NCBI RefSeq assembly: GCF_000152965.1
Contig: NZ_CH902583.1
Location: 2,981,694-3,045,693, forward strand
Origin: Roseobacter sp. MED193
Lineage (GTDB): Bacteria; Pseudomonadota; Alphaproteobacteria; Rhodobacterales; Rhodobacteraceae
Reading direction: 5' to 3'
DNA length: 64,000 nt
Position 1 is the first letter of the stretch, and every line of letters starts with the position of its first letter. A program made the translations under genes and the position numbers. Positions 54,243-62,657 of the stretch are shown piece by piece. Under the pieces are notes generated by a model that saw nothing but the letters and a program-made list of their open reading frames with translations, made no database searches and was not told the origin of the DNA.

Positions 54243-55120
54243 TCGTTGGCTCCATAGAGGGCCTGTGACAGGTCTTTGACCGCGCTGGCCGCACGCGGGC
54301 CAAATTGCAAAAGCAAGGCGCCATCCATGCGGATCAACTGACCATTTTGTGCAGCAGGGGTCAATTTCAAGGCTGGCAGAGTTTGCAGGGTTTCCAAGGT
54401 TAACCCGTGATCGCCGCGCCGATCCATGGCCAGGATCACATCGGGGGCCGCAGCGGCGATGGCTTCGTCACTCATTTGTTTGTAGTTGGAGAATTCGTCG
54501 ATGGCATTCACCGCCCCTGCCATGGTGATGATACCATCGGCGCCTGTATCGTGACCGGCAGCGGTAATGCGCCCCCCCGCTGTCGACAGGATAAACAGAA
54601 CCCTTTTGGGGCTATCGTTAGCAACTTTGTTGGCCAGCGCCTGGGCCGCATCCAGATCAGCGCTAACCGTTTCGATCAACCGGGCAGCGGCGTCTTCCTG
54701 ACCCAGAGCCTTGCCGACGATTTCGATCTTGCTGATTACCCCTTCAGCAGAAAAAACTTCGGGCACCTCTACATAGTCAACATGTGCCTGTTTCAAGACC
54801 TCCAGTGTCTCGGGTGGGCCAGCGCCTTCGATGGCAAGGATCAGGTCGGGGTCTACCGAGAGCACGCCCTCAGGTGACAGATTCCGCGCATAGCCCACAT
54901 TGGGCAGTTCTGCGGCATTGGCAGGGAAGTTGGAGGTGGTGTCGCGGGCAACCAGGCGATCTTCTTGGCCTAGGGCATAGACGATTTCTGTTACCGCACC
55001 ACCGATTGAGACGATCCGGCTTGGCTCTTCGGCCTGTACAGCCTGCACGGGGAGGAGGGCACATAGAGCCAGGGCTCCTGCGGCTTTTAGGCCAGAAGAA
55101 AAGGACGAAACCAGAGTCAT
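54239..55120 (-). CDS. hmuT: Haem periplasmic binding protein
   Basis: A 293-residue periplasmic binding protein with a signal peptide (LKAAGALALCALLPVQAVQA). The fold motifs are SRIVSIGGAVTEIVYALGQE and DLILAIEGAGPPETLEVLKQ. The haem-ligand region near TTSNFPANAAELPNVGYARN fits the HmuT/ShuT family. ATG 55120 overlaps the hmuS stop in ATGA; the upstream in-frame region is hmuS shadow. It hands haem to HmuUV. Confidence 0.94.
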   Translation of the reverse strand: MTLVSSFSSGLKAAGALALCALLPVQAVQAEEPSRIVSIGGAVTEIVYALGQEDRLVARDTTSNFPANAAELPNVGYARNLSPEGVLSVDPDLILAIEGAGPPETLEVLKQAHVDYVEVPEVFSAEGVISKIEIVGKALGQEDAAARLIETVSADLDAAQALANKVANDSPKRVLFILSTAGGRITAAGHDTGADGIITMAGAVNAIDEFSNYKQMSDEAIAAAAPDVILAMDRRGDHGLTLETLQTLPALKLTPAAQNGQLIRMDGALLLQFGPRAASAVKDLSQALYGANE

Positions 55121-56205
55121 TGGGCAGCCTCCGTTGCACGCAAAGGGCGCTGATCTGACGTAGAGGTGGTAAGAGATGGTAGAGAAGCAACGATCTCTGC
55201 CCATTCTGGGCGGTGATCGCGGTTTTCATCGCGACGTCCAAAGACCTGAAAAATCACCTGGCCTGCGCTATCAAAAGCCTCAACCGATATGGCATCGCCG
55301 CTCTGCGTAGGTTTGTTCACGGCCCAGACCTCGGCCAGATGATCCAGACGCAGATGCAGATCAAAGCCGGGGTCCAGAATGTTCTGCCAAGGCCCCATAC
55401 TGCGAAGGTTTTGCACCGGGCCTGCGTGGATCTGGATGCAGCCTGGATTGCCGACAAAAATCATCACTTCGGTGCCTTGATCCCGTATGGCATGCAGCAG
55501 AGTGTCAACCGCCCCAGTATCGAGTTGGCGCACCAGGGGGGCACCAGCGATGCGATACGCCCCCAGGCGGTTCATCTTCAGTTTTGAGGTCAATTGGCGG
55601 AATTGATGAGTGTCCGTCATCTTTGCCCATTCAAGGCGCAGTTGTTCTGCCTTTTGCGGATCGGCTTTGGCGGCTTCTGGGGGCTGGCGTGGTGTTACCT
55701 CCAGCAGTGGCTCCTGCTCGCCAAGGGCCAGATCGCTGATGAGCGCCGCCCATGCGTCAAGGTTGGAAGCCGCACGCAGGTGGATTTTATGTACCGCATC
55801 CCCGGCGGCATCAAAGAACTGGAGCGAGCGGCGGATACCGGCATCTGAGCTGCGTTCTACCGCAAAGGCCGTTACAAAATGGCGGGGAAACAGCCGCAGA
55901 TCTATCTCGCGGGTGAGCACCATGGAGGCATGTTTTCCGGGCCGGTAGTCGCTGTAGATCCCGACTTTTTCGATCACGCAGGACGCGTTGCGGGTCAGGG
56001 CCATGACCTCGCCCAAGGCGGCAAGTCTGGGGAAGACCATGTCGAGATCTGCGCTGATCTGGGTCACGCCTTCGCCCAGATAGGCGGCCACAAGTTGGGC
56101 TTCGCTGATGTTGAACTGAGCGGCAAAATCGCGATCGCGCATCTTCTGGTTCGCTTGGCGCATCTCGCGGATGGCCTCTGGGTCCATTGGTTGTGCAAGG
56201 CTCAT
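55117..56205 (-). CDS. hmuS: Haem-degrading factor
   Basis: A 362-residue HemS/ChuX-type protein with two related halves, as in HemS/ShuS/HmuS. The N-terminal part includes REMRQANQKMRDRDFAAQFN and VMALTRNASCVIEKVGIY. The C-terminal repeat includes LLHAIRDQGTEVMIFVGNPG and the WQNILDPGFDLHLRLDHLAE region. It binds imported haem in the cytoplasm and in some bacteria cleaves it to release iron. ATG 56205 has AAAGG upstream; MKG at 56220 is an alternative. It is the first gene of the minus-strand haem operon, divergent from the receptor. Confidence 0.93.
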   Translation of the reverse strand: MSLAQPMDPEAIREMRQANQKMRDRDFAAQFNISEAQLVAAYLGEGVTQISADLDMVFPRLAALGEVMALTRNASCVIEKVGIYSDYRPGKHASMVLTREIDLRLFPRHFVTAFAVERSSDAGIRRSLQFFDAAGDAVHKIHLRAASNLDAWAALISDLALGEQEPLLEVTPRQPPEAAKADPQKAEQLRLEWAKMTDTHQFRQLTSKLKMNRLGAYRIAGAPLVRQLDTGAVDTLLHAIRDQGTEVMIFVGNPGCIQIHAGPVQNLRSMGPWQNILDPGFDLHLRLDHLAEVWAVNKPTQSGDAISVEAFDSAGQVIFQVFGRRDENRDHRPEWAEIVASLPSLTTSTSDQRPLRATEAAQ

Positions 56206-56323
56206 TGTGGGCCCTTTCATAGTAGCAAGTTTTTGCGGGAAAGGGCTGGCTCCGTGTTTCCTGCCGATGAATTCACGGCAAAAATGGGGCTGGCAGCGGC
56301 TGCTGAGCAGTGCTTGATTTATG

Positions 56324-56352
56324 TTGACTGTTTTTATCACCTTTACTATCAG
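56324..56352 (+). promoter_or_regulatory. Candidate promoter of the haem receptor operon
   Basis: TTGACT (56324-56329) and TATCAG (56347-56352) are 17 bp apart, about 100 bp before the receptor start. The -35 element matches five of six consensus bases and the -10 only four. An iron-responsive operator is expected here, but I could not identify a clear Fur, Irr or RirA site. Confidence 0.35.
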
Positions 56353-56454
56353 GCTCAAGTGGAAATCAACGATTCCACCCGAAACACAACAAACTACCGC
56401 GCCAGCCCCTACTGCAAGCTTCGGTTCAAAGACCAAGACGCAAAGGGACATGTG

Positions 56455-58455
56455 ATGGGGAAATTTCGGCTGACGCAGCATTTGCTGGGGACCGTTTCAG
56501 TATTAGGCTTAACGCTCGGATCGGGCGCTATGGCGCAGCAACTGCCAGAAGAGCTGCCACTGGAGATTCAGGGTGAAGAGTTCCTGGGCACGGTTGAGCT
56601 GGGTCAGGGCAAGCGGGAAGTGCAGGTTGGCACTGCGGTTCCCATTACGGTGATCAACCAGGAAGAAATCGATGACCGTCAGGCTGGCACGATTGCCGAG
56701 CTGATCGATTCGGTTCCGGGTGTCTCCCTGGTGAATGGTTCGCGTCCTGAAGGCTCCGGGATTAACATTCGGGGCTTTGGCGCCAACGGCACCTATGGGA
56801 CCGACCAGAAAGTCGCCATTGTCATTGATGGCGCCACCACTGGATCAGAAGAGATCTATCGCATCGGCACACAGCTGTTCACTGACCCTGCCCTGTACAA
56901 AAGCGTTTCGGTGATCCGTGGCACGGTTGGCAGTTATGAGTGGGGGTCTGGTATCGTCGGCGGTGTTGTGAAACTGGATACCAAGGATGCTTCTGACTTC
57001 ACTGGCGGCAAAGTTGGTCTGCGCTTGCATCAGCTGCTTGGCTACACGTCCAATGGCGAGGGCTATCACAGCTCCTCTATCATTGCCTGGCAGCCGATGG
57101 AGAACCTCGAGGTTCTGCTGAACTATACCAAGCGCGACACCGATTCCTACAAGGATGGCGATGGCAATCTGGTCAGAAATACTTCGACTGAGCCCTATTC
57201 TGGTCTGGCCAAAATCCGATACACCTTTGGGGATGCAAACGAGCATGGCCTGACCTTTGCCTATCAGCAAACCTATTCGGACGAATTCGACTCGCCCTAT
57301 GACCAGTTTAACCAAGTCAACTTTGGCAATGTGAACCGCAGTACCGAGTCCAAGGTCGCGACCCTGAAGTATGAATATAACCCAGTTGGCAATGACCTGG
57401 TCGACCTGACCGTCCAGTATTCCTATTCGGATATCTACATCGAAAGTGAACCGACCAATCCCGGTGGTTTTGCCGACTACCTGCTGGATGGCGATCACGA
57501 TTATTCCATCGACAAGCTGACCGTCAAAAACGCCATGTACTTCCAGACCGGGGCCATCTCGCACGACCTGCGCTTTGGGGTTGAATTGATCAGCAAGGAC
57601 CGGCTTGAAAGCCAGGTCAGCCCAACCTCTGGCAGCGTGTCCGTCCCTGGCGGCAAGGATGAGCGGGTCGCTCTGTTCCTTATTGATGAAATCGGATTGG
57701 GTAACAATTGGACGATCACCCCGGCACTGCGGTGGGAAGATCAGAAGATCACGGGCTCGGATACCTATGCGGGGGATCGCTACGACAATTCGGCTCTGAT
57801 GGGCGGCATTTCGGCACGCTATGAATTCGACACCGGTCTGGCTCTGTTTGCCAGCGCTGCCTATACTGAAAACCTACCAATTCTGGATGACCTGAGTGTC
57901 GCCAGCCGTATGACCCAGCCTGAGAAGTCCCAGACTTTTGAGCTGGGAGCCTCTTATGTGGCGGGGGATGTCTTTGCCGATGGCGATAGCCTGCAGGTCA
58001 AGGCCAACCTCTTTGCAACGGATCTTTGGGATATCACTTCCTACTCGGGCATCAACACGGTTGATAGCCAAGGTGCCGAGCTGGAGCTGACCTATGCCAT
58101 GGACAATGGGCTCTATGTCGATCTGAACGCGGCCTATGGGGACTATGAGGCCAACGGCTCAAGCCCTTGGAGCAATGCGCCTGCAAATTCGGCACGTTTG
58201 ACCGTCGGTAAGCGGATCAACGAGGCTTGGGATCTGAGTTGGGAACAAGTCGTGGCCGAGAACGGCAACAACAACTATGGCGGTTATGGCATTAGCAACC
58301 TGCGGGCCACCTATCGTCCGCAGAATGGCATGCTGGCTGGGGCTGAGTTGCGTCTCGGGATCGAAAACGCCTTTGATCGCGCCTATCAGCCGAACCTTGC
58401 AACTCAGCTTGCCGCGGGTCGCAACATCAAGCTGAGCGTTTCAAAAACCTTCTGA
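56455..58455 (+). CDS. hmuR: TonB-dependent haem receptor
   Basis: A 666-residue outer-membrane receptor. A signal peptide (LLGTVSVLGLTLGSGAMA) precedes the plug domain (~55-165: ITVINQEEIDDRQAGTIAEL, GINIRGFGANGTYGTDQKVA). The rest is a 22-strand barrel ending in an aromatic residue (NIKLSVSKTF), as required for barrel assembly. ATG 56455 has AAAGGGA upstream; the much longer frame from 55879 is shadow of hmuS. It imports haem or haemoprotein-bound haem with ExbB/ExbD/TonB encoded downstream and passes it to HmuT. Confidence 0.93.
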   Translation: MGKFRLTQHLLGTVSVLGLTLGSGAMAQQLPEELPLEIQGEEFLGTVELGQGKREVQVGTAVPITVINQEEIDDRQAGTIAELIDSVPGVSLVNGSRPEGSGINIRGFGANGTYGTDQKVAIVIDGATTGSEEIYRIGTQLFTDPALYKSVSVIRGTVGSYEWGSGIVGGVVKLDTKDASDFTGGKVGLRLHQLLGYTSNGEGYHSSSIIAWQPMENLEVLLNYTKRDTDSYKDGDGNLVRNTSTEPYSGLAKIRYTFGDANEHGLTFAYQQTYSDEFDSPYDQFNQVNFGNVNRSTESKVATLKYEYNPVGNDLVDLTVQYSYSDIYIESEPTNPGGFADYLLDGDHDYSIDKLTVKNAMYFQTGAISHDLRFGVELISKDRLESQVSPTSGSVSVPGGKDERVALFLIDEIGLGNNWTITPALRWEDQKITGSDTYAGDRYDNSALMGGISARYEFDTGLALFASAAYTENLPILDDLSVASRMTQPEKSQTFELGASYVAGDVFADGDSLQVKANLFATDLWDITSYSGINTVDSQGAELELTYAMDNGLYVDLNAAYGDYEANGSSPWSNAPANSARLTVGKRINEAWDLSWEQVVAENGNNNYGGYGISNLRATYRPQNGMLAGAELRLGIENAFDRAYQPNLATQLAAGRNIKLSVSKTF

Positions 58456-58481
58456 TCCAACCCCAACTAAAGAGGTCACAT

Positions 58482-58925
58482 ATGGGACATCTGGTTCAAA
58501 CCACTAAGGTACTGGCTTTGGGAGTCTGGGCTGCCTTTGGCAATGCCCTCTCTGCGCAAGAGGTCCCGCAGGCTCAACTAGGCGCCATCTCGATCGAACT
58601 GAGTTCAACTGAAGAGATCGGGGAAGATTGCAAACTGTCTTTTGTGGTGACCAATGGTCATGCCAAAGACATCGCGCAGGCCGTTTTCGAGACCGTGCTG
58701 TTTGACAGCGCGGGCCAGGTGTCTCGTCTGACCTTGTTGGATTTTCAAGACCTTCCTGCCGGGCGCCTGCGTGTGCGGCAGTTTCAATTCCCCCAGGCCT
58801 GCGCTGACATCAGCCGGGTGCTGATCAATGGTGCCCAGACCTGCAGCACTGCCGGACTGGGGCAGGGGGCCTGTTCTCAGGGACTGACAGTGACCAGCCG
58901 GACCAAGATCGAGGTGTTGGGATGA
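58482..58925 (+). CDS. Cys-containing secreted protein of the haem/TonB operon
   Basis: A 147-residue exported protein. The signal peptide (VLALGVWAAFGNALSAQE) ends near residue 26. The mature part is beta-rich with five cysteines (EDCKLSF, QACADIS, AQTCSTAG, GACSQG), consistent with disulfides in the periplasm. It lies 26 bp after the receptor, and its stop overlaps exbB in ATGA, so it is co-made with the energising complex. I do not recognise a characterised family. A role with the receptor or ExbD periplasmic domains is inferred from context only. Confidence 0.82.
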   Translation: MGHLVQTTKVLALGVWAAFGNALSAQEVPQAQLGAISIELSSTEEIGEDCKLSFVVTNGHAKDIAQAVFETVLFDSAGQVSRLTLLDFQDLPAGRLRVRQFQFPQACADISRVLINGAQTCSTAGLGQGACSQGLTVTSRTKIEVLG

Positions 58926-59584
58926 ACCTGATCCAAGACGCAATCTCGCGGGTGCTGGATCTGGGCGGCCCCGTTGTTTTGCTGCTTTTGTGTGTCTCAG
59001 TGCTGACAGCAGCACTGGTGCTCTACAAAATGTGGCAGTACCAGGCGGCGCGGGTGGGGCGCCACCGGCAGCTGGCAACAGCTGTCGCCGCCTGGGATCT
59101 TGGGGATCAGGCAGGCGCGCAAAAGGCGCTGGCCGAAAGCCGGTCTTATCTGAGCCCTGTACTGGCCATGGCGTTGAGCGCACCGCAAACTGCGGAATTG
59201 TCGGCGCGGGTTGATGCAGAGGCAGAAACCCGGTTTGCCCAGCTGGAACGCGGGCTGGGGGCGCTGGATATGGTGGCGCAATTGGCGCCGCTTATGGGGT
59301 TGTTTGGCACTGTGATTGGCATGATCGAAGCCTTTCAGAAGCTGCAATCTGCGGGGTCTTCGGTGGATCCCTCGCTGCTGGCCGGCGGGATCTGGGTGGC
59401 GCTTTTGACCACAGCAGCGGGTTTGGCGGTGGCGATGCCGACCTCCCTCGTGCTGAGCTGGCTCACGGCACGGATGCAACGGGAAAGAGTATTTGCCAAT
59501 CAGGCGCTGCGTGTCGTCTTTGCGCCCCAGACACTACCCCAGACTGCACCGGATGCCGAGGCCTTCCAATCCTTGGGGACTTAA
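58922..59584 (+). CDS. exbB: ExbB/MotA/TolQ-family proton channel protein
   Basis: A 220-residue inner-membrane protein. The first helix is ~15-38 (GGPVVLLLLCVSVLTAALVL), a cytoplasmic loop follows, and two C-terminal helices carry LAPLMGLFGTVIGMIEAFQK and GGIWVALLTTAAGLAVAMPT, the signature of the family. It forms the pentameric stator around ExbD that uses the proton gradient to drive TonB. It overlaps the preceding gene by 4 bp. Confidence 0.94.
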   Translation: MNLIQDAISRVLDLGGPVVLLLLCVSVLTAALVLYKMWQYQAARVGRHRQLATAVAAWDLGDQAGAQKALAESRSYLSPVLAMALSAPQTAELSARVDAEAETRFAQLERGLGALDMVAQLAPLMGLFGTVIGMIEAFQKLQSAGSSVDPSLLAGGIWVALLTTAAGLAVAMPTSLVLSWLTARMQRERVFANQALRVVFAPQTLPQTAPDAEAFQSLGT

Positions 59585-59588
59585 GCCG

Positions 59589-59972
59589 ATGCCGGTTAAG
59601 CTAACTCCCCCTCGGCGCGGGCGCCTGTCAATGACTTCGCTCATTGATGTGATCTTCCTGTTGTTGCTGTTCTTTATGCTGACCTCGACCTTTTCAAAGT
59701 ATGGCGAGGTCGAACTTATGGCAGCCGGAAAGGCCGGTGTCTGGGAGGAACGTCAAAAGCTGTTTGTCACACTTGGAACTGATCTTGTGACACTGAACGG
59801 GCAACCCGTTGATCTGGATCGGATCGCGGATCTGGTGCGCAGTCAGCCTCAGGACGGGCGGGGCCATGTGGTGCTGATCAGTCCAAACGAGGAGGCCACT
59901 TCACAGCGTCTTGTCGACCTGTTGGCAGTGTTGCGCCAGGTCGAGAAGCTGCAAACGGTGGTGCTAGGGTAA
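59589..59972 (+). CDS. exbD: ExbD/TolR-family protein with the proton-carrying Asp
   Basis: A 127-residue single-pass protein. The membrane helix SLIDVIFLLLLFFMLTSTF keeps the conserved Asp (residue 20), which carries protons in ExbD/TolR. The rest is a periplasmic domain with the typical LLAVLRQVEKLQTVVLG end. It is four bases after exbB and overlaps the second exbD by one base (TAATG). Confidence 0.93.
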   Translation: MPVKLTPPRRGRLSMTSLIDVIFLLLLFFMLTSTFSKYGEVELMAAGKAGVWEERQKLFVTLGTDLVTLNGQPVDLDRIADLVRSQPQDGRGHVVLISPNEEATSQRLVDLLAVLRQVEKLQTVVLG

Positions 59973-60358
59973 TGCAGTTGAGAATGCTCGCCCAGACACA
60001 GAAAGAGCCGACGATCGCTCTGATCAATATTGTGTTTTTGATGCTGATCTTTTTTATGATTGCAGGCACCCTAGCGCCTCCGATCGAAAAGGATCTGACG
60101 CTGGTCACAACCGCTGATTTGGAAGGGCGGGAGCCACCCGACACTTTGGTTGCCCATGCTGATGGGCGGTTGTCCCTGCGTGGGCAGCCAGTGGCCGATG
60201 CCACCAGCTATATTGTCGGATTGTCGCCAGAGGCGCGCGAAGTGGTGAAAATTGTCCCCGATCAGGCTCTGTCGGCCAGAGAGCTGGTGCAGCTTGGCAA
60301 TGCGCTGCGCGCCGCCGGGGCGCAACGGGTTGTTCTGATAACAGAAAGGGCGCTGTAG
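59972..60358 (+). CDS. exbD: Second ExbD/TolR-family protein, Asp replaced by Asn
   Basis: A 128-residue paralogue of the preceding protein. The membrane helix reads ALINIVFLMLIFFMIAGTL, with Asn19 (codon AAT at 60026-60028) where the functional Asp should be. The periplasmic domain is otherwise intact (LRAAGAQRVVLITERAL). Without a protonatable side chain it cannot carry protons alone. A heterodimer with the first ExbD inside one ExbB pentamer is the simplest explanation. It lies between exbD and tonB with no gaps. Confidence 0.92.
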   Translation: MQLRMLAQTQKEPTIALINIVFLMLIFFMIAGTLAPPIEKDLTLVTTADLEGREPPDTLVAHADGRLSLRGQPVADATSYIVGLSPEAREVVKIVPDQALSARELVQLGNALRAAGAQRVVLITERAL

Positions 60359-60360
60359 CC

Positions 60361-61416
60361 ATGGCCGCCCAGATGAACGCCGTGTTTCGGCCCGTGCCGC
60401 AGTCGATAGTGATGGCGGCCTCTGCCTTTGGGCTGGCCCTGGCTGTGCATGCTGTCTTTGTGTTACAGGGCAGCGCGCCTGTGGTCGAGCAGTCTGGGGG
60501 GCAGACAGCATTGGCGGCGCAGGGCAATAGTTTTGCCAATTTGGCCGCCGGTGTGAAAACCCCAGTGGAGGCCGAAGTTCCGGAGCAGGCAGCGCAGCCC
60601 GCGCCCTCGCAGCCCGTGATGCCGGAAGCCCCCCAGAAAATCTCTCCCAAGGTGACGCCTTCCGCAGTGCAGCCCGTGCCGGTGGTTCAGCAGCCCGCAC
60701 CTCAGATAGAAACAGCCCAGGGCGGTCTGCCGCTGGTGGCCGTTGTGTCCGAGCCGGACAAGGTGACGCCGGCCGACCCTGTCGAAACCTTGGCACCAGC
60801 CGAACAGGTCGAGCAGACCAGCTCTGTCGAGCCGGTGCACATAACGGAAGCTCCCCCTGACTCTTTGGAGCAGAGGGTTGAGCCGCAAAAGGCCACTGAA
60901 CCGCAGCCAGTGGAGCCGCAAAGCCCTGCCATCACTCAATCCCTGCGCCCGCCGGAACGTCCGGTTGATCCGCCGGTCCAGCCTCTGCCAGAACCACCTC
61001 GACGCAGGGTTGAAAAACCAACGGTAAGATCTGCGCCAACAGCGCAGCCGCGGGGCAATGGTCAAGTCAATGCAACCCGGGGTGAGGTGCAAGCGACCCG
61101 GAGTGCTCCCGGCGGTCAGGCGGTCACAAATGGGGGCACGGACCAGGTGCAGGGCAATGCTGCTGCAAGTAACTACCCCGGCCAGGTCATGCGCCGCATT
61201 CAGCGCGCCAAGCGCCGGGCCAATGTCCGTGGCGTGGCTGTGGTGCGTTTCAAGGTGACTGCGAGCGGTGGTCTGGCTGGTCTAAGCATCGCGCGCAGTT
61301 CTGGCTCAGGGAAGCTAGACGGGATCGCGCTGGCGCAGGTCCGTCGGGCGGCGCCCTTCCCGCCTCCGCCCGCTGGGGCGCGGACCAGTTTCTCGGTTCG
61401 GATCAAGGGCAACTGA
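60361..61416 (+). CDS. tonB: TonB-like energy transducer
   Basis: A 351-residue protein. The N-terminal membrane helix (VMAASAFGLALAVHAVFVLQ) is followed by a long Pro/Glu/Gln-rich periplasmic spacer (~45-245). The C-terminal TonB domain is YPGQVMRRIQRAKRRANVRG, then VVRFKVTASGGLAGLSIARS and ALAQVRRAAPFPPPP. It carries energy from ExbB-ExbD to the haem receptor. The start ATG 60361 is two bases after the second exbD stop, and it is the last gene of the plus-strand haem operon. Confidence 0.93.
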   Translation: MAAQMNAVFRPVPQSIVMAASAFGLALAVHAVFVLQGSAPVVEQSGGQTALAAQGNSFANLAAGVKTPVEAEVPEQAAQPAPSQPVMPEAPQKISPKVTPSAVQPVPVVQQPAPQIETAQGGLPLVAVVSEPDKVTPADPVETLAPAEQVEQTSSVEPVHITEAPPDSLEQRVEPQKATEPQPVEPQSPAITQSLRPPERPVDPPVQPLPEPPRRRVEKPTVRSAPTAQPRGNGQVNATRGEVQATRSAPGGQAVTNGGTDQVQGNAAASNYPGQVMRRIQRAKRRANVRGVAVVRFKVTASGGLAGLSIARSSGSGKLDGIALAQVRRAAPFPPPPAGARTSFSVRIKGN

Positions 61417-61531
61417 GGCGGCAGCCTGTCGCATCTCGTTTTTGATCATATTCTTGCAGGCGAAATGGTGGATGGGGTAGACAGCGTTCAGATGTGACTG
61501 CAAGGGGCATGACCCCAGATAGGATTTGCCG

Positions 61532-62644
61532 ATGACCCCGCTTTCTGGCCTCAAAGTTGTTGAACTGGCGCGTATTCTTGCGGGGCCCTGGATCGGTCAG
61601 TCATTGGCAGACCTCGGAGCCGAGGTCATCAAGGTCGAAAGCCCGGATGGCGATGATACGCGCAGCTGGGGGCCTCCCTTTATCGAGCGCGAGGAGGATA
61701 AGACCGCAGCCTATTACTACGCGGCCAATCGCGGCAAGGACTGTGTGGTGGCGGATTTTCGCACCGAGGCGGGCCGCGCGCAGGTGCTGGAGCTAATCCA
61801 GGAAGCCGATATCCTGATCGAGAACTTCAAGGTCGGCGGGCTGGCCAAATATGGGCTCGATTATGACAGCCTGGCCAAGGTGAATCCGCGGCTGATCTAT
61901 TGCTCCGTGACCGGATTTGGGCAGGATGGCCCCTATGCCAAACGCGCGGGCTATGACTTTTTGCTTCAGGGTATGTCTGGGTTGATGTCGATCACCGGAG
62001 ATCCCGAGGGGCAGCCTCAGAAAGTGGGCGTAGCGATCACCGATGTGGTGACTGGGCTATATGGCACCATTGGCATCCTGGCAGCTGTTGAGCAACGCCA
62101 CAGCACCGGTCGGGGTCAGCACATTGATATGTCTTTGCTGGACTGTGCCACCGCTGTTCTGGCCAATCAGGCAATGAACTATCTGGTGACGGGGGATAGC
62201 CCGACACGGTTGGGAAATGCGCATCCCAATATCGCGCCCTATCAGGTCATGGCGGTGCAGGATGGGCATATCATTCTGGCGGTTGGCAACGACGGCCAGT
62301 TTCAACGGCTCTGTGATGTGCTGGGCCTTGCCGGAGTCAAAACGGATGCGCGTTTCAGCACCAATCAGCTGCGGGTGGCCAATCGGGTGATCTTGACCAC
62401 CCTGATTGAAACCGTGGTTGCGGGTTGGAGCCAGGCTGATCTGTTGGCGGCGCTGGAGAGGGCGACAGTCCCGGCAGGACCGATCAACACCATTGGCCAG
62501 GCCTTTGAAGACCCGCAGATCCGGCATCGCGGCATGCAGATCGTACCCGAAGGTATTCCTGGCGTGCGTGGCCCGTGGCGGTTCTCTGACGCGGAATTGG
62601 CTTTGACCAAATCCGCCCCAAAGCTGCCCAAGAGCTCTACCTAG
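61532..62644 (+). CDS. Family III CoA-transferase (CaiB/BaiF)
   Basis: A 370-residue enzyme. The N-terminal motif PLSGLKVVELARILAGPWIG, the CoA-site motif LGAEVIKVESPDGDDTRSWG and the catalytic Asp in RAGYDFLLQGMSGLMSITGD are all intact. It moves CoA between carboxylic acids; the formyl-, succinyl- or other acyl pair cannot be told. ATG 61532 has AGGA upstream, and TTG 61526 is also in frame. It stands alone, convergent with the HTH gene. Confidence 0.92.
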   Translation: MTPLSGLKVVELARILAGPWIGQSLADLGAEVIKVESPDGDDTRSWGPPFIEREEDKTAAYYYAANRGKDCVVADFRTEAGRAQVLELIQEADILIENFKVGGLAKYGLDYDSLAKVNPRLIYCSVTGFGQDGPYAKRAGYDFLLQGMSGLMSITGDPEGQPQKVGVAITDVVTGLYGTIGILAAVEQRHSTGRGQHIDMSLLDCATAVLANQAMNYLVTGDSPTRLGNAHPNIAPYQVMAVQDGHIILAVGNDGQFQRLCDVLGLAGVKTDARFSTNQLRVANRVILTTLIETVVAGWSQADLLAALERATVPAGPINTIGQAFEDPQIRHRGMQIVPEGIPGVRGPWRFSDAELALTKSAPKLPKSST

Positions 62645-62657
62645 CGAATTCTCCGCG

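Noticed and set aside
55879-56454. Long N-terminal extension of the haem receptor
   Set aside because: It is antisense to hmuS and lacks domain features. A signal peptide begins right after ATG 56455.
56206-56481. Upstream extension of hmuS
   Set aside because: It crosses the divergent promoter region and the receptor start, and residues before MSLAQ have no family match.
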